Under the pieces are notes generated by a model that was not told the origin of the DNA, did no database searches, and worked only from the letters and a program-made list of their open reading frames with translations. A stretch of 64,000 nt of DNA from assembly GCF_027923465.1 (NCBI RefSeq), contig NZ_BRLB01000010.1, positions 62,001 to 126,000 of the forward strand, given 5' to 3'. Both the position numbers and the translations under genes were made by a program. The DNA is from Vallitalea longa. GTDB lineage: Bacteria > Bacillota > Clostridia > Lachnospirales > Vallitaleaceae. Positions 19,235-26,920 of this stretch are shown piece after piece; the stretch's first letter is position 1; every line of letters begins with the position of its first letter.

Positions 19235-19442
19235 AATATTTTATTGCTATCTTATATACTCTGTTTAGTGGATACCAGTATATTATATAGTCTGTTAAAC
19301 TATAAAACAAGATAGTTTTATTAAAATTATTGACAATTTTACTTTTATTTACAATAACAATATATAAATTTGGTTTTTCTTATTAATATTAACTTGATTA
19401 ATTTTTTTATATAAAAATATTTGACATAAAAAATTCCAAAAT

Positions 19443-19465
19443 AAAAAGCAGTCAGATTTGACTGC
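19443..19465 (-). terminator. Terminator after asnS
   Basis: Seven-bp stem (19448-19454 with 19459-19465) followed by TTTTTAT on the minus strand, just past the asnS stop. Confidence 0.8.
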
Positions 19466-19472
19466 CCTTCTA

Positions 19473-20864
19473 TTAGATATCACAATTATTAACGGTTCTT
19501 GGAAATGGTATGACGTCTCTGATATTGCTCATTCCTGTAATATACATTATGACTCTTTCAAATCCTAATCCGAATCCAGCATGATTACATCCACCATATT
19601 TTCTTATATCAAGATACCACCAGTAATCTTCTTCTCTAAGACCTGAAGCTTTCATCTTGTTTAAAAGTGTTTCATAGTCTTCTTCTCTCTGACTTCCACC
19701 GATTATTTCACCAACACCAGGAACCAATAAGTCCATAGCTGCTACTGTTTTATTGTCATCGTTTAATTTCATATAGAAAGCTTTTATTTCTTTTGGATAA
19801 TCAGTAACGAAAACAGGTTTCTTGTAAACTTTTTCAGTAATATATCTTTCATGTTCTGTTTGAAGATCTTCTCCCCATTTTACAGGATATTCAAATTTCT
19901 CTCCACTCTTTTCAAGTAATTCGATAGCCTTAGTGTAAGTAATTCTTTCAAATTTGTTATTGACTACATTATCAAGTCTTCCTAATAACCCTTTGTCAAT
20001 AAATTTATTGAAGAATTCCATTTCTTCAGGAGCCTTTTCTCTAACAAAAGTAATGATATATTTTATCATTTCTTCTGCTAAATCCATATCATCAATAAGA
20101 TCAGCAAATGCCATTTCAGGTTCTATCATCCAGAATTCTGCTGCATGTCTTGCAGTATTGGAATTCTCTGCTCTGAAGGTTGGGCCGAATGTATACACGT
20201 TTCTGAATGCCATAGCATATGTTTCTACATTCAACTGACCACTTACAGTCAGATTGGTTTCTTTTCCAAAGAAATCTTCTTTATTGTTAATCTTTCCTTC
20301 TTCATCTTTTGGCAACTCATTTAGATCAAGAGTAGTAGCTCTAAACATTTCTCCTGCTCCCTCACAGTCACTACCTGTAAGAATTGGTGTATGAACATAT
20401 ACGAATCCCTTGTCCATAAAGAACCTATGAATAGCCTGAGCTACAATCGAACGTATTCTGAATACTGCAGAAAAAGTATTTGTTCTTGGTCTTAAATGTG
20501 ATATAGTTCTTAGGTATTCAAAGGAATGTCTTTTCTTTTGCAAAGGATATTCAGGTGTGGATGTACCTTCTACCTGTACATTAGTCGCTTGGATTTCAAA
20601 AGGCTGTTTAGCTCCTTCTGTTTTTATGAATTTACCTTTTACGATAATTGCTGAACCAACATTCAATTTAGATAGTTCACTAAAATTCTCTAAATCACTA
20701 TTTATTACAACTTGAAGATTATCAAAAAATGTTCCGTCGTTAAGAACAATAAATCCAAATGCTTTTGAAGCCCTAACGCTTCTTATCCAGCCTGATACTG
20801 TTATTTCCTTATCTACATATTGGCTAGTATTTCTAAATAATTCTTTAACTAATGTATATTTCAT
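19473..20864 (-). CDS. asnS: Asparaginyl-tRNA synthetase
   Basis: Class IIb synthetase charging tRNA-Asn. N-terminal OB-fold anticodon-binding domain ([25 protein letters not shown]) at about 18-105; catalytic core with motif 2 around [20 protein letters not shown] and motif 3 [15 protein letters not shown] near the C-terminus. Length 463 is that of AsnS, and the text matches AsnS and not AspS (no bacterial insertion domain). ATG 20864 is preceded by AAGGAG. No T-box leader lies upstream: the 5' region is short, with an extended -10 about 40 bases from the start codon. Confidence 0.95.
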   Translation of the reverse strand: MKYTLVKELFRNTSQYVDKEITVSGWIRSVRASKAFGFIVLNDGTFFDNLQVVINSDLENFSELSKLNVGSAIIVKGKFIKTEGAKQPFEIQATNVQVEGTSTPEYPLQKKRHSFEYLRTISHLRPRTNTFSAVFRIRSIVAQAIHRFFMDKGFVYVHTPILTGSDCEGAGEMFRATTLDLNELPKDEEGKINNKEDFFGKETNLTVSGQLNVETYAMAFRNVYTFGPTFRAENSNTARHAAEFWMIEPEMAFADLIDDMDLAEEMIKYIITFVREKAPEEMEFFNKFIDKGLLGRLDNVVNNKFERITYTKAIELLEKSGEKFEYPVKWGEDLQTEHERYITEKVYKKPVFVTDYPKEIKAFYMKLNDDNKTVAAMDLLVPGVGEIIGGSQREEDYETLLNKMKASGLREEDYWWYLDIRKYGGCNHAGFGLGFERVIMYITGMSNIRDVIPFPRTVNNCDI

Positions 20865-20901
20865 TATTTAGTTCTCCTTCCTTATAAAACTTCTACTTGG
20901 T

Positions 20902-20910
20902 ATTATACCA
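20902..20910 (-). promoter_or_regulatory. Extended -10 promoter of asnS
   Basis: On the minus strand TGG-TATAAT (20902-20910), giving a 5' leader of about 30 bases, too short for a T-box element. Confidence 0.5.
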
Positions 20911-21041
20911 TAGTCAAACAAATTTTTTTATACATTAATGAATAATTTTTTACTTTGTAACTTAAATAATTAAAGTCATAATATCCTAAAGTTATATTTA
21001 TTATAAGTATAGCCAAACAACTTATTTTTTTTACCCAATTA

Positions 21042-21050
21042 TGATATACT
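21042..21050 (+). promoter_or_regulatory. Extended -10 promoter of the M29 peptidase gene
   Basis: TGA-TATACT at 21042-21050, about 110 bases ahead of the start codon. No clear -35. Confidence 0.4.
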
Positions 21051-21160
21051 AGTTAATAAATCACGGTGATTTAAATAATAATATTATGAGGTCTTATTAA
21101 TATACATTAAAAATATGATGATACTTTAATACCGTGTCAAAAAAATAAGGAGGAATCATA

Positions 21161-22276
21161 ATGGATTCAAGGATTGTAAAGCTTGCAAAAATCTTAGTTA
21201 ATTATTCTTGTAAAGTAAAAGAAGGAGATAAAGTTCTAATACAACATGTGGGAGACTCTACATTACCTCTTACTAAACAACTAATAAAAGAAATTTATGC
21301 TGTTGGAGGTATACCTTTCGAAAAACATATAGATGAATCTGTCCAAAGAGAAATATTACTTAATTGTAATAAAGAGCAGATTGACCTGATTGCTGAAGCA
21401 GATGTAACTATCATGAAAGAGATGGATTGTTATATAGGCATCAGAGCTTCTGATAATGTTAATGAATTAAGTGATGTACCAAGTGATAAAAGAGGATTAT
21501 ACGAAAAATACCATTTTACTCCTGTTCATAGAGATGTTCGTGTTCCTGATACTCGTTGGGTTGTTATGAGATACCCTAATAATTCTATGGCACAACTTGC
21601 GAGCACTAGTTTAGAGGATTTCGAAGATTTCTACTTTAACGTTTGTACCTTAGATTATGGTAAAATGTCAAAAGCAATGGATAATCTCGTTACACTTATG
21701 AATAAAACTGATAAGGTTAGAATCGTAGGGGAAGGTACTGATATTTCTTTCTCAATCAAAGGTCTTCCAGCTATCAAATGTGACGGTGGACTTAATATTC
21801 CTGACGGTGAAGTGTACTCAGCTCCTGTAAAAGATTCTGTTAATGGTGTTATCAGCTATAACACACCTGCTGTATACCAAGGATTCACTTACGAAAATAT
21901 TGTTTTTGAATTCAAAGATGGTAAAATTGTTAAAGCAACAGCTAATGATACAGAAAAAATCAATGCGGTACTTAATACTGATGAGGGCGCTAGATATATA
22001 GGAGAATTCGCTATTGGTGTCAACCCATATATCTTAACTCCATTAAAAGATACTTTATTTGATGAAAAAATAATGGGTAGTATTCATTTCACACCAGGTA
22101 ATTCATATGATGATTGCGATAATGACAACCATTCAGCTATTCACTGGGATTTAGTTTATATTCAAACACCTGATTTTGGTGGTGGAGAAATTTATTTTGA
22201 TGATGTAATGATTAGAAAAGACGGTAAATTTGTATTACCAGAACTTGAATGCCTTAACCCTGAAAATCTTAAATAA
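21161..22276 (+). CDS. M29 family aminopeptidase (AmpS/AmpT type)
   Basis: Metal-dependent aminopeptidase of family M29, cytoplasmic, broad N-terminal specificity. The family's metal ligands can be followed: Glu in IPDGEVYSAP (about residue 225), Glu in GEFAIGVNP (about 288), His and Tyr in GSIHFTPGNSY (about 311-318), and His and Asp in AIHWDLVY (about 329-331). Length 371 fits, although many members are around 410. AAGGAGG stands eight bases before ATG 21161. It is a single-gene unit, divergent from asnS and closed by its own terminator. Confidence 0.9.
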   Translation: MDSRIVKLAKILVNYSCKVKEGDKVLIQHVGDSTLPLTKQLIKEIYAVGGIPFEKHIDESVQREILLNCNKEQIDLIAEADVTIMKEMDCYIGIRASDNVNELSDVPSDKRGLYEKYHFTPVHRDVRVPDTRWVVMRYPNNSMAQLASTSLEDFEDFYFNVCTLDYGKMSKAMDNLVTLMNKTDKVRIVGEGTDISFSIKGLPAIKCDGGLNIPDGEVYSAPVKDSVNGVISYNTPAVYQGFTYENIVFEFKDGKIVKATANDTEKINAVLNTDEGARYIGEFAIGVNPYILTPLKDTLFDEKIMGSIHFTPGNSYDDCDNDNHSAIHWDLVYIQTPDFGGGEIYFDDVMIRKDGKFVLPELECLNPENLK

Positions 22277-22305
22277 TTCAAGAAACTTTATATTTGTATT
22301 CTATT

Positions 22306-22330
22306 AAAGCGCTAATATTCTTAGCGCTTC
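22306..22330. terminator. Bidirectional terminator
   Basis: Stem aaagcgctaa (22306-22315) with ttagcgctt (22321-22329), T-rich on both sides, between the convergent M29 peptidase and queT genes. Confidence 0.85.
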
Positions 22331-22332
22331 TT

Positions 22333-22824
22333 TTATCTAAATATTTTATTTTTATATTTTTCTAGAACTAACAATAATGGGAATCCAATACCATAACAAG
22401 CAATTAGCTGACCTAATCCTAGCCAAGCCATGAAACTTAAGAGTGTAGTATTAAATTCTAAGCTTCCAAATGTACCGAAATAAATTAATGTCCCAACTAT
22501 TAATGCGTTCACAATTATTGGAGGTATTGGTACCAAGCCCTTTTTCTTTCTTAGACCATAGGATAAATAAGCTGCTATTAACGTAGCCAGAGTACCGAAA
22601 ACTATATCGACCATACCAAATTTTGATATGAATATGTTAGAAAGCAAACAACCAATAGTAAGCCCCGGTATTGCAGCTGGTGTGAAGAACGGCAGTATAG
22701 TAAGTGCTTCCGATATCCTTACTTGCATAAAGTCCGTCCCAAATGAAGCAAACGGTAAAGTGAATACAACATAAATAGCTGCAATTACCCCTGCTTGTGT
22801 TAGAAACCTTGTACTTTTATTCAT
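22333..22824 (-). CDS. queT: QueT family queuosine-precursor transporter
   Basis: Substrate-binding S component of an energy-coupling factor transporter for queuosine precursors (preQ0/preQ1). 163 residues with about five or six membrane segments; the N-terminus TQAGVIAAIYVVFTLPFA and the QVRISEALTILPFFTPAAIPGL motif are characteristic of the family. The assignment is strongly supported by the preQ1-I-type riboswitch in its leader, which connects it to preQ1. The ECF ATPases and T component are not nearby and are presumably shared. ATG 22824 follows GGGAGG at eight bases. It is monocistronic between two terminators. Confidence 0.93.
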   Translation of the reverse strand: MNKSTRFLTQAGVIAAIYVVFTLPFASFGTDFMQVRISEALTILPFFTPAAIPGLTIGCLLSNIFISKFGMVDIVFGTLATLIAAYLSYGLRKKKGLVPIPPIIVNALIVGTLIYFGTFGSLEFNTTLLSFMAWLGLGQLIACYGIGFPLLLVLEKYKNKIFR

Positions 22825-22835
22825 TTTTATGTTCC

Positions 22836-22877
22836 TCCCTAGTTTTGTTTAGTGTCAGGATGGTTACGAACTGACAA
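22836..22877 (-). promoter_or_regulatory. preQ1-I riboswitch
   Basis: On the minus strand: P1 stem TGTCAG/CTGACA, a 12-base loop TTCGTAACCATC, then an A-rich tail CTAAACAAAACTAGGG. This closely follows the known preQ1-I aptamers (stem, C-rich loop, A-rich tail ending in AGG that pairs with loop C residues). The tail's GG lies in the GGGAGG ribosome binding site of queT, so ligand binding should block translation. The aptamer starts at or next to the predicted transcription start. Confidence 0.88.
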
Positions 22878-22883
22878 CAGCAT

Positions 22884-22892
22884 ATTATATCA
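22884..22892 (-). promoter_or_regulatory. Extended -10 promoter of queT
   Basis: TGA-TATAAT on the minus strand; the start of transcription would be near 22877, the first base of the riboswitch stem. Confidence 0.55.
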
Positions 22893-22985
22893 TATTTTGA
22901 TTTTAAAAGAAAGGCTATATAATCATATTTTTTAGTACCTTTTTTTATTATTTACTATAGTAAATAAAATTAAAAACATCATGGC

Positions 22986-23498
22986 TTAATTAGTCTTTAT
23001 CACAAACATATAATCTTTTTTAGTATTTCCTTTTGTAGTAGTAATCATAAAACCTCTATAATAATCTTCAACATTATCAGGAGATATCAGCTTATATTTA
23101 GAAATTATATCTAATACTTTATGAGTCTTAACTACAAAATAATATTTATCATTATCATATATAACTGGTACTTCGCATACAATATCATCATGAATAATTT
23201 CTCCTTCAGCATTTAATAAATAATCCCTAATTATAAATTCTTCTGAAGAATTATTCCCCAACTCTCTATATATTTTTCCTCCAATATCCACATTCTCAAT
23301 ATACTCAAGATTTTCATCCTCAAAAGCAAACTTGAATACAAAATTATTTGATGTGAAATGATCTTCACATGCTTTATATTTTACAATATGATTTCCTACA
23401 GATACAGTTAATTCCGCTTTCCCTTTGATCACACTGTAAATGACCACAATCGAGATACATATTAAAATTATTACTAAAAAAGCAATCTTCTTCTTCAT
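22986..23498 (-). CDS. Exported or membrane-anchored hypothetical protein
   Basis: Not recognised. 170 residues: two or three Lys after the initiator, one membrane segment (IAFLVIILICISIVVIYSVI, about 5-24), then a beta-rich extracytoplasmic domain of about 140 residues with no conserved catalytic motif and a single KACEDHF Cys near residue 43. A GGAG site precedes ATG 23498. It is isolated and followed by a region with other small membrane proteins; a lineage-specific surface or accessory protein is the most that can be said. Confidence 0.7.
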   Translation of the reverse strand: MKKKIAFLVIILICISIVVIYSVIKGKAELTVSVGNHIVKYKACEDHFTSNNFVFKFAFEDENLEYIENVDIGGKIYRELGNNSSEEFIIRDYLLNAEGEIIHDDIVCEVPVIYDNDKYYFVVKTHKVLDIISKYKLISPDNVEDYYRGFMITTTKGNTKKDYMFVIKTN

Positions 23499-23574
23499 AA
23501 TATTCTCCTATAAATTATAATCTTTAGTGCTAATAAAAGTATATATATTATAATTAACTATTGACCATTTATAA

Positions 23575-23724
23575 TTAACAGGATGTAAGCTTCATGCTAA
23601 CTATTTCTTTAGAATTAATATAATACTTCACATAATACATTAACCCTTCAACGACTACTCTGTTACAACCTAATTCCGTCAGTTGAACTAATTCAGCATC
23701 ATCTATGTTGAGAAAAATATATTT
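23575..23724 (-). pseudogene. In-frame C-terminal remnant after a stop codon
   Basis: Directly downstream of the TAA (23725-23727) that ends the 90-residue ORF, the same reading frame stays open for 49 more codons to TAA at 23575-23577. The extension reads like protein (KYIFLNIDDAELVQL then NRVVVEGLMYYVKYYINSKE), with an acidic then aliphatic pattern, and it has no start codon or ribosome binding site of its own. The simplest reading is one 139-codon gene split by a nonsense mutation. Confidence 0.5.
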
Positions 23725-23997
23725 TTAAATAGGAACATTAGCTACATTTCTTGTCCCTGTTCTGTATATTCTTTTAACCTCCATTAATTTCAAAACTTTT
23801 TCTATAGGACAATTTTCCATATCTTGTTTATATAGGTAATATTTTTCTAATAAAGATTTTATATTATATATTATATAAATAGATAGAAGTAAAATAATCA
23901 CTAATTTACTATTACACCTGAAATCGTTAATTAGTATTAATATTAAAACAAAAACTTGAACTATTAGTGACGATATTAAAATCTTTATTTTTTTCAT
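23725..23997 (-). CDS. Small membrane protein, probably truncated
   Basis: 90 residues with two hydrophobic segments (about 7-22 and 31-48) and a soluble tail (KQDMENCPIEKVLKLMEVKRIYRTG). Not recognised. GGAGATAAAG precedes ATG 23997. The frame reopens beyond the stop for 49 codons, so the intact form may have been about 139 residues and this may be a broken gene. It sits in an accessory-looking cluster of small membrane proteins. Confidence 0.6.
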   Translation of the reverse strand: MKKIKILISSLIVQVFVLILILINDFRCNSKLVIILLLSIYIIYNIKSLLEKYYLYKQDMENCPIEKVLKLMEVKRIYRTGTRNVANVPI

Positions 23998-24097
23998 TCT
24001 TTATCTCCATACTATTTAGTAATTCTCTAAACATAACGCAAATACATGTGTTTAACTCTACATCAATAAAATTTCTAGATGTTTTACAGTCACCTCT

Positions 24098-24343
24098 CTA
24101 AAATATATCATTTTTGTTATTTTTAAGCATATTATCATATGTAGAATCATCGTTACAAGATATATTAATATTTTTATTTTTATCTATATAGATATCCAGC
24201 GCTTTAATACCTCTCTTCAATGCTTTAATCATTAGTACCATAACAAATATAGATAAAACCATTAACCCTATTGTTAATATTACTGATATCAGCTGAATTA
24301 TTACTGTTACAAAATATGGTGAACTTACATTATACATATTCAA
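24098..24343 (-). CDS. Small single-span membrane protein
   Basis: About 81 residues: a hydrophobic N-terminal half with one or two membrane spans (VTVIIQLISVILTIGLMVLS onwards), a basic stretch (KALKRGIKALDIYIDKNKN) and a polar tail. Not recognised. The start is uncertain: TTG at 24343 is five bases after a G-rich site, GTG 24346 and ATG 24337 are alternatives. Similar in style to small clostridial membrane proteins found near Xre regulators. Confidence 0.55.
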   Translation of the reverse strand: MNMYNVSSPYFVTVIIQLISVILTIGLMVLSIFVMVLMIKALKRGIKALDIYIDKNKNINISCNDDSTYDNMLKNNKNDIF

Positions 24344-24590
24344 CACTTCCCCCTTTGTTCTTAATTAAAATGATAACTCCCTTATGCAATATATATTATA
24401 ATTATGTCTTGCGCTTTACTTTGCATAAACAATTTATGACATATAATTATATTTTACACTATTAATTTTACAAAGTCACTATATGTTTAGTATAATCAAA
24501 CAATTATTATATATATTCTTGATATTTTATAAGGATAAAAGAATGTCTATGATAATAATACTATAAGTATTACATGCATATCACATAACA

Positions 24591-24626
24591 AAAAAAGATA
24601 ACCCAAATCTATCAGCTATCTTTTTT
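24591..24626. terminator. Possible terminator hairpin
   Basis: aaaaaagata (24591-24600) pairs with tatctttttt (24617-24626) across a 16-base loop. The A/T arms give terminator character on either strand; which transcript it ends is unclear, as the nearest upstream gene is 335 bases away. Confidence 0.4.
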
Positions 24627-24931
24627 AAAACTATTATATTTTGCATCAATTAAATAGTGTACAACATTACTGATTTATTTTCATTAAAGGGATTCTATTT
24701 GAATGGCAGTTATTAAATAGTGCTTTTGCCCTATTGAGATGAATTAGATAAAAGATTCCAAGGTAAATAGAACTTTCTATTTACAAAAGTGATAAGTAGT
24801 AAAATTGTTTAGTAAAAAAATAGTCCGGACTAGTAGCATAAAACCTTACAAAATCTAAGTACTTATGATTATTGTTACAGCGCTGTTAGGTACATTCTAT
24901 CACAAAATAGTACCTATGGGTTTCTGACTAT

Positions 24932-24947
24932 GTTAATTATAATTAAC
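24932..24947. repeat. Perfect 16-base palindrome
   Basis: GTTAATTATAATTAAC, fully self-complementary, 13 bases past the stop of the Xre regulator gene. It could be an operator or a weak 3' structure; the AT-rich background makes chance possible. Confidence 0.35.
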
Positions 24948-24960
24948 GATTTTATAATAT

Positions 24961-25152
24961 TTAATCTTCATCTAATAGATCACTTATTTTAACATCTAAT
25001 GCTATGGCAATTTTCTCTAATGTTTCAATCGTAGGTGACTCTTTGTAATTTTCTATTTTAGATATTGTTGCCTTAGATATACCCGCTTTTTTTGCTAATT
25101 GTGATTTATTATACTTCCTCAACTCTCTAATTTCTCTAATCCTAAATAACAA
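24961..25152 (-). CDS. Small Xre-family (Cro/CI) transcription regulator
   Basis: 63 residues that are almost entirely one HTH_3 domain: RIREIRELRKYNKSQLAKKA, then GISKATISKIENYKESPTIE (recognition helix) and TLEKIAIALDVKISDLLDED. Such stand-alone proteins act as dimeric repressors in accessory regions, toxin-antitoxin loci and phage remnants. The start used is TTG at 25152 behind a GGTGG stretch; TTG 25167 or the GTG codons between would add up to five residues. No toxin-like partner is obvious next to it. The sodium-motif protein begins upstream on the same strand. Confidence 0.82.
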   Translation of the reverse strand: MLFRIREIRELRKYNKSQLAKKAGISKATISKIENYKESPTIETLEKIAIALDVKISDLLDED

Positions 25153-25245
25153 TATGCCCACCACCAAAGTCTTTTTAATTATACTTTACAGCAGGCATAT
25201 ATATAATTCATTAGGTAATTACTGGTAATTTTGTTTCATGTTAAT

Positions 25246-25518
25246 CTAATCCTCTATAATTAATTTATATATAAGTAATTTCAACGGTTTGTATAATAAC
25301 ATAATTATAATAAAGATAACAGTATATTTATTCACGATAAGTCCCAGAAAATCACCTGCTGTAAATACTGCTACTGGTCCGTCTCCCCCTCCTATGGATT
25401 CTATTCCTTTATTATATTTCGATATATTTACTAAAGTATCAATTATTATGCACATTGATACTATTATTATTGTAAAAATTATATGCTTCATCAAATTCCA
25501 CTTCTTAACAATGTTCAT
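25246..25518 (-). CDS. Small membrane protein with decarboxylase-type GGGDGP motif
   Basis: 90 residues: one N-terminal membrane segment (HIIFTIIIVSMCIIIDTLV), then ESIGGGDGPVAVFTAG near 41-56, and a second membrane segment (YTVIFIIIMLLYKPLKLL). The central motif closely resembles the IGGADGPT motif of sodium-pumping decarboxylase beta subunits (OadB/GcdB), where it is part of the Na+ and carboxyl pathway, but the rest of that large subunit is absent. Small proteins with this motif are scattered in Clostridia; their function is unknown to me. GGAGGATAGA precedes ATG 25518. Confidence 0.65.
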   Translation of the reverse strand: MNIVKKWNLMKHIIFTIIIVSMCIIIDTLVNISKYNKGIESIGGGDGPVAVFTAGDFLGLIVNKYTVIFIIIMLLYKPLKLLIYKLIIED

Positions 25519-25593
25519 TCTATCCTCCGATAATTTTTTAGAATAATCATATATTATAATATCGATAAATCGTAATCAAATACTAAAGATTAT

Positions 25594-26211
25594 TTATTTG
25601 ATTTCAGTAATATATTCAATAATTTTTCTACACTTCTCACTACCTGGCTCACTTACTATTGCTTCTTTAAATAAATCATAACCTGTTTTATCATTTTCCT
25701 GCATCCATTTCAAAGAATTTTTAACTCCTAGAAACCATTTCCCTTTTAACTCGAAATATATTTCTAAAGAATCTTTCATCATCCAATGATGTCTATATAT
25801 ACCTTCTATATCTCCTTTTTTAGATCTATTATACATTTTCTTTAACCAATCTCTATGAAATTGTTTTTTATTTTCATCCAGCTTTTCTGGTCCATTTTTA
25901 TATATTTTATCAATTTTCCCAATAAAATCTTTTGCCATGTCTTTACTATCAAAAAGTATTTTATTGTTTAGTATGTGAAGATAATCTTCTGGATGATTTA
26001 AACATTTGGTATCATATATCCATACATCTAATTGCTTTCCATTAAAGACCTCTGTATCATTACAATTATGAGTATCATCTGCAAAGCATATTATATCTAT
26101 ATCACTTTCAGGAGTATAATCTCCTCTTGCATATGAACCATATAATATTATAATATGACAATTATATTTTTCAACTAAATAATTCTTTAACTCTATTAAT
26201 AACTTATCCAC
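25594..26211 (-). CDS. Nucleotidyltransferase-domain protein
   Basis: Polymerase-beta-type nucleotidyltransferase fold. The signature GSYARGDYTPESDIDI (about 25-40 from the chosen start) gives the G-S motif and the two metal-binding Asp residues, and the third Asp is in LDVWIYD. The C-terminal half is helical (HRDWLKKMYNRSKK, HHWMMKDSLEIYFELKG), like the substrate or HEPN-type domains paired with such enzymes. It could modify an antibiotic, a protein or RNA; nothing here decides. The start is GTG 26211, with AGGAG seven bases ahead; the longer frame would overlap the upstream gene. That gene (DUF1287) ends ten bases before it, so the two are an operon. Confidence 0.8.
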   Translation of the reverse strand: MDKLLIELKNYLVEKYNCHIIILYGSYARGDYTPESDIDIICFADDTHNCNDTEVFNGKQLDVWIYDTKCLNHPEDYLHILNNKILFDSKDMAKDFIGKIDKIYKNGPEKLDENKKQFHRDWLKKMYNRSKKGDIEGIYRHHWMMKDSLEIYFELKGKWFLGVKNSLKWMQENDKTGYDLFKEAIVSEPGSEKCRKIIEYITEIK

Positions 26212-26221
26212 AGTATCACTC

Positions 26222-26911
26222 CTATTTAATATCAGTATTACTAAATCTAAAATGTCCAATAATAATATCATTATTATACCACTCTAACAGTTTATCTTGT
26301 TCTTTTGGGTAATTATAAGAATTGTGTATAATATACGGAACACCATCTTTTCTTCTTTTATCAGAAACTATAGCAATGTGATTAGTCAAAACTACAATAT
26401 CTCCTCCCTGCCAATTAACAAGATTGTCTTTGTCATTTGGTATAATTTCCGTAGTCAAATCAATCATATATTTTTTTAGAAACGCATATTGATTCTGCAC
26501 TCTTCTAAAATCGATATTTGCATCTCTTTTATCAATCCTTGGATAGTCTTCAAGATTGGACTCTATATCTTTATCCATGTTATCTTTCAATGAATATCCA
26601 GCGTTCTTTAGAGCTCTCCATATTACATCGGTACACACTCCTTCATCTTCTGGAGGATATCCGCCTGCATAATAATTGCTTTTATATCTTGTATGATTCC
26701 TTATTTCTAATCTTGCTCCTTGTATTATATCTGCTTGATCATCAATACCATCTCCATCTATATCGCTAACACATTTAATTGTTTCAATACTGATGGTAGG
26801 TCTAAAAAGATAAAAAACATCATTGTGCTTATATTTATTATATCCGCCAATACCTATTATGAATATTAATAATAGAAATATTATTAACTTAACCCTCTTC
26901 TTCAAATTCAT
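26222..26911 (-). CDS. DUF1287 family exported protein (NlpC/P60-like fold)
   Basis: N-terminal membrane anchor or signal (VKLIIFLLLIFIIGIGGYN, about 6-24). The DUF1287 signature follows: QADIIQGARLEI, GVCTDVIWRALKNAGY near 93-108, and DYPRIDKRDANIDFRRVQN near 122-140, then TNHIAIVSD. A Cys in GVCTD and a His in TNHIAIV are placed as in NlpC/P60-type peptidases, so a cell-wall amidase or peptidase role outside the cell is plausible; family function is not established. ATG 26911 is used; TTG 26905 lies better spaced from AGGTG and may be the true start. It lies between the C39-like gene (ten-base gap) and the nucleotidyltransferase gene on one operon. Confidence 0.8.
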   Translation of the reverse strand: MNLKKRVKLIIFLLLIFIIGIGGYNKYKHNDVFYLFRPTISIETIKCVSDIDGDGIDDQADIIQGARLEIRNHTRYKSNYYAGGYPPEDEGVCTDVIWRALKNAGYSLKDNMDKDIESNLEDYPRIDKRDANIDFRRVQNQYAFLKKYMIDLTTEIIPNDKDNLVNWQGGDIVVLTNHIAIVSDKRRKDGVPYIIHNSYNYPKEQDKLLEWYNNDIIIGHFRFSNTDIK

Positions 26912-26920
26912 CACCTACTA

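Larger units (their letters stand above)
24347..24960. other. Long intergenic stretch without a gene
   Basis: Six frames are full of stops. It contains a terminator-like hairpin (24591-24626), a perfect small hairpin of 9 bp (24763-24771 with 24776-24784), a 6-bp inverted repeat AGGTAC/GTACCT (24888-24893 with 24910-24915) and a 16-base palindrome at 24932-24947. No transposase remnant could be translated. It could be a decayed element or a regulatory region; nothing more can be supported. Confidence 0.5.

Noticed and set aside
19351-19375. Plus-strand TTGACA promoter downstream of asnS
   Set aside because: No -10 at proper distance and it would point into the 3' end of asnS.
20865-21160. 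T-box leader for asnS
   Set aside because: The predicted leader is only about 30 bases and no T-box sequence or terminator/antiterminator is present.
23725-23727. Programmed read-through or recoding at TAA
   Set aside because: TAA is not a known recoding stop in Clostridia and no recoding structure was seen; a nonsense mutation is simpler.
24763-24784. Miniature transposable element in the gene-poor stretch
   Set aside because: Only a 9-bp hairpin; no longer terminal repeats or target duplication could be identified.
26204-26212. TTATCCACA DnaA box inside the nucleotidyltransferase gene
   Set aside because: Single copy within coding sequence, and similar single copy at 52358-52366; no cluster.
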